Of a stretch of DNA of 64,000 nt, positions 62,643 to 64,000 are shown piece by piece; the first letter of the stretch is position 1, and the number at the start of each line of letters is the position of its first letter. Below the pieces are notes generated by a model that saw nothing but the letters and a program-made list of their open reading frames with translations, had not been told where the DNA came from and made no database searches. The translations under genes and the position numbers were made by a program. Origin of the DNA: Gari tellinella (Eukaryota > Mollusca > Bivalvia > Cardiida > Psammobiidae); NCBI GenBank assembly GCA_922989275.2, contig OV277867.1:40972070-41036069 (forward strand), written 5' to 3'.

Positions 62643-62797
62643 ACAATGCAGTGGGGAAAATTATATTCTTTCAATTTTCACAGTTTGAAGCCTGCTCATA
62701 CGCCGGGTTACATTGTGTTTGATCTGGTTCCAATAGAACCGATTGTTTTAACACAAACGATTTTATTGGTAAGAAATAACGTATTATACACTGTCGA
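62643..62797 (-). mobile_element. MITE A2, shortened
   Basis: TG-CAGTGGGGAAAATTATATT, TTTGAAGCCTGCTCATACGC, GGTTACATTGTGTTTGATC, ACGATTTTATTGGTAAG and TATTATACACTG. Confidence 0.65.
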
Positions 62798-62876
62798 TAT
62801 GTAAAATTTAAATGTTCAAACTATTATCCCCTGTCAATAAAGATAAAAATATTCCAAAGAGGGAATAACAATAGTA

Positions 62877-63215
62877 TTAAGGTGGTTCGACAGCGGGCGG
62901 CCCGCATCTCGAGTTCCGGAAATGCCGATGACTTTCACCTGCTCTTTGCGGCACGTGCTTATAGTAGAAAATTTAGATAAAGAAAAGTTTGATCTGCCTC
63001 AGTGTCTTCTCTGTTAGCGCAGTTGATACGGTGATAGACTTGCAATCCAAAGGTTCTAGGTTCGATTCCACTCGCTTCAAAACTTTTTTTTTAAACAAAT
63101 TGTCCGATTTTATTGACTAGCCAATTCATAACGCAGTGATCAAAGGGCAGGCTATGTTTAGTCACGTAATAATGAATAATATCAGATGCAAGTATAGTCA
63201 TGTGGCAGCTAAATT
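62877..63215 (+). mobile_element. tRNA-derived SINE-like element, copy 2
   Basis: Head from about TTAAGGTGGTTCGACAG to TAGTAGAAAATTTAGATAAA; tRNA-like unit with A box TAGCGCAGTTGATACGG (63015-63031), loop CTTGCAA before TCCAA, B box GGTTCGATTCC (63059-63069); tail with TTGTCCGATTTTATTGACT and GGCTATGTTTAGTC. Copy 1 (46140-46516, minus) matches throughout. The acceptor and T stems do not pair well, so it is not a functional tRNA gene. Confidence 0.7.
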
Positions 63216-63220
63216 TGTGA

Positions 63221-64000
63221 GGATTCATACTCCAGAGTCTAATTGAACTACTTAAATCACAGAAGAAAAAACTATTCTGCGCATTCATCGACTTTAAACA
63301 GGCATTTGATACAGTATGGAGGCAAGGATTATGGTCAAAATTATACAAATACAATATAAATGGAAAATGTCTAAATTTAATTAAAAATATGTATGCAGAT
63401 ATAAAGTCTAGAATAAAAACAGATGAAGGCACATCCTTATTTTTCCCAAGCAAAAGTGGGGTTAGACAGGGTGAAAATCTATCCCCTCTTCTATTTTCAC
63501 TTTTCTTAAATGATTTGGAACAGTATCTGGTGCAATACAATGCTAATGGTGTAGACTGTCATGTCAACAATAACGAAATATATATGTATTTCCAACTATT
63601 TATTATTCTATATGCCGATGACACCGTCATTCTGAGTAACAATGCTCAAGATCTACAAAATAGTTTACAAATATTTAGTGAATACTGCAAAAAATGGAAA
63701 TTAACAGTGAATACTGATAAAACGAAAATTGTTATATTCGGCAGTAGAGTTAGAACATACAATAATAGATTCCAGTATGAAGAAAAAATAATTGAAGTTG
63801 TAAATGAATACAAATACTTAGGCATTTTTGTATCAAGAACAGGAAGTTACATACGAACTAAGAAACACCTTGCTGAACAAGCAAACAAAGCAATGTTCTC
63901 CCTGTTAAAGAAGACCAGAGCTTTAAATTTACCATTTGAAATCCAAATTGATCTTTTCAATAAAACAATTAAACCAATTCTGCTCTATGGAAGTGAACTA
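63221..64000 (+). CDS. LINE reverse transcriptase, intact partial ORF running off the window
   Basis: Open for 260 codons from the stop at 63218-63220 to the window end. It is the RT domain of a non-LTR retrotransposon, which copies its RNA into DNA at a nicked target. In order: CAFIDFKQAFD (motif A, catalytic Asp at 63290-63292), SGVRQGENLSPLLFSLFLND (motif B region), LYADDTVILS with YADD at 63611-63622 (motif C), then EYCKKWKLTVNTDKTKI and YLGIFVS, and a thumb-like region ending LLYGSEL. All catalytic Asp residues are present and there is no stop or frameshift. The frame lacks the N-terminal endonuclease: similarity begins about QSLIELLKSQKKK at 63233, immediately after the SINE tail, so this copy is probably 5'-truncated. 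It is unlike the Tx1/L1-like copies at 9.6 and 55 kb; I place it loosely with CR1/RTE/I-type LINEs. The 149-codon minus frame over it is antisense. Confidence 0.85.

Noticed and set aside
63007..63080. Functional tRNA gene (and its counterpart at 46306-46373)
   Set aside because: A and B boxes are present but the T stem and acceptor stem do not pair, and the same unit recurs with shared flanks, so it is SINE-like.
63091..63540. 149-codon minus-strand frame
   Set aside because: Antisense to the LINE reverse transcriptase, which has clear family motifs on the plus strand.

Overview
Eukaryotic, AT-rich, gene-poor DNA that is almost entirely mobile-element sequence. I find no complete host gene, no rRNA, no CRISPR array and no bacterial-style operon. 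The style of the repeats (dense short palindromic DNA elements, tRNA-derived SINE-like units, Tx1/L1-like LINEs, modules rich in 'GGCGGCCATG' and 'CTTGACCTT') suggests a bivalve mollusc, perhaps a heterodont such as Dreissena or Mya. That assignment is from memory of repeat style and is not proven here. Most short open frames lie inside palindromic elements and are not proteins.

The dominant feature is a set of non-autonomous inverted-repeat elements (MITEs). I name the families locally. TA-flanked: A (250 bp, 21 near-full copies, ends CAGTGGAGAA..TTCTCCACTG, plus an older relative A2), B (209 bp) and I (about 360 bp). TTAA-flanked: D (252 bp), E (about 247 bp), F (217-237 bp), G, J (about 230-250 bp), K (about 215 bp) and M (about 240 bp). 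H is a 240-bp palindrome of unclear target. One ~70-bp hairpin, here HP1 (GCAAACAG..GATCAGACGCC / GGCGTCTGATC..CTGTTTGC), sits in the middle of A, D, E, F, G, I, K, M and one H-type element, although their ends and target sites differ. Its arms change in a compensated way between families. A second hairpin, HP2 (GCTTAAAGC..GAAAGT / ACTTTC..GCTTTAAGC), is shared by B (TA) and J (TTAA). E, G, K and I also share a ~110-bp tail after HP1 with paired AGCAGACGA motifs. So cores and ends look separable, and this is the most unusual thing in the window.

Layout: 1-8.7 kb, mixed MITEs, a 148/171-bp tandem repeat, and a Tc1/mariner transposase remnant. 9.6-12.9 kb, a decayed minus-strand LINE carrying two later insertions. 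13-21.6 kb, diverged tandem modules and more MITEs. 21.6-31 kb, very AT-rich with only old fragments. 31-62.5 kb, the densest MITE field, with nested insertions (A in E, A in an A-like element, D in J, a 938-bp mariner-type element in J, a 6-bp-TSD element in J), a second LINE copy at 55.2-57.2 kb, and a 20-bp minisatellite with a 60-bp higher order. 62.9-64 kb, a tRNA-derived SINE followed by an intact LINE reverse-transcriptase frame that runs off the window.

Nested copies give paralogous empty sites, so target duplications (TA, 6-bp CTTCAA) can be read directly. Three MITEs are flanked by direct repeats of 63-75 bp, far longer than their target duplications. Two nested insertions lie exactly at the apex of a host hairpin.
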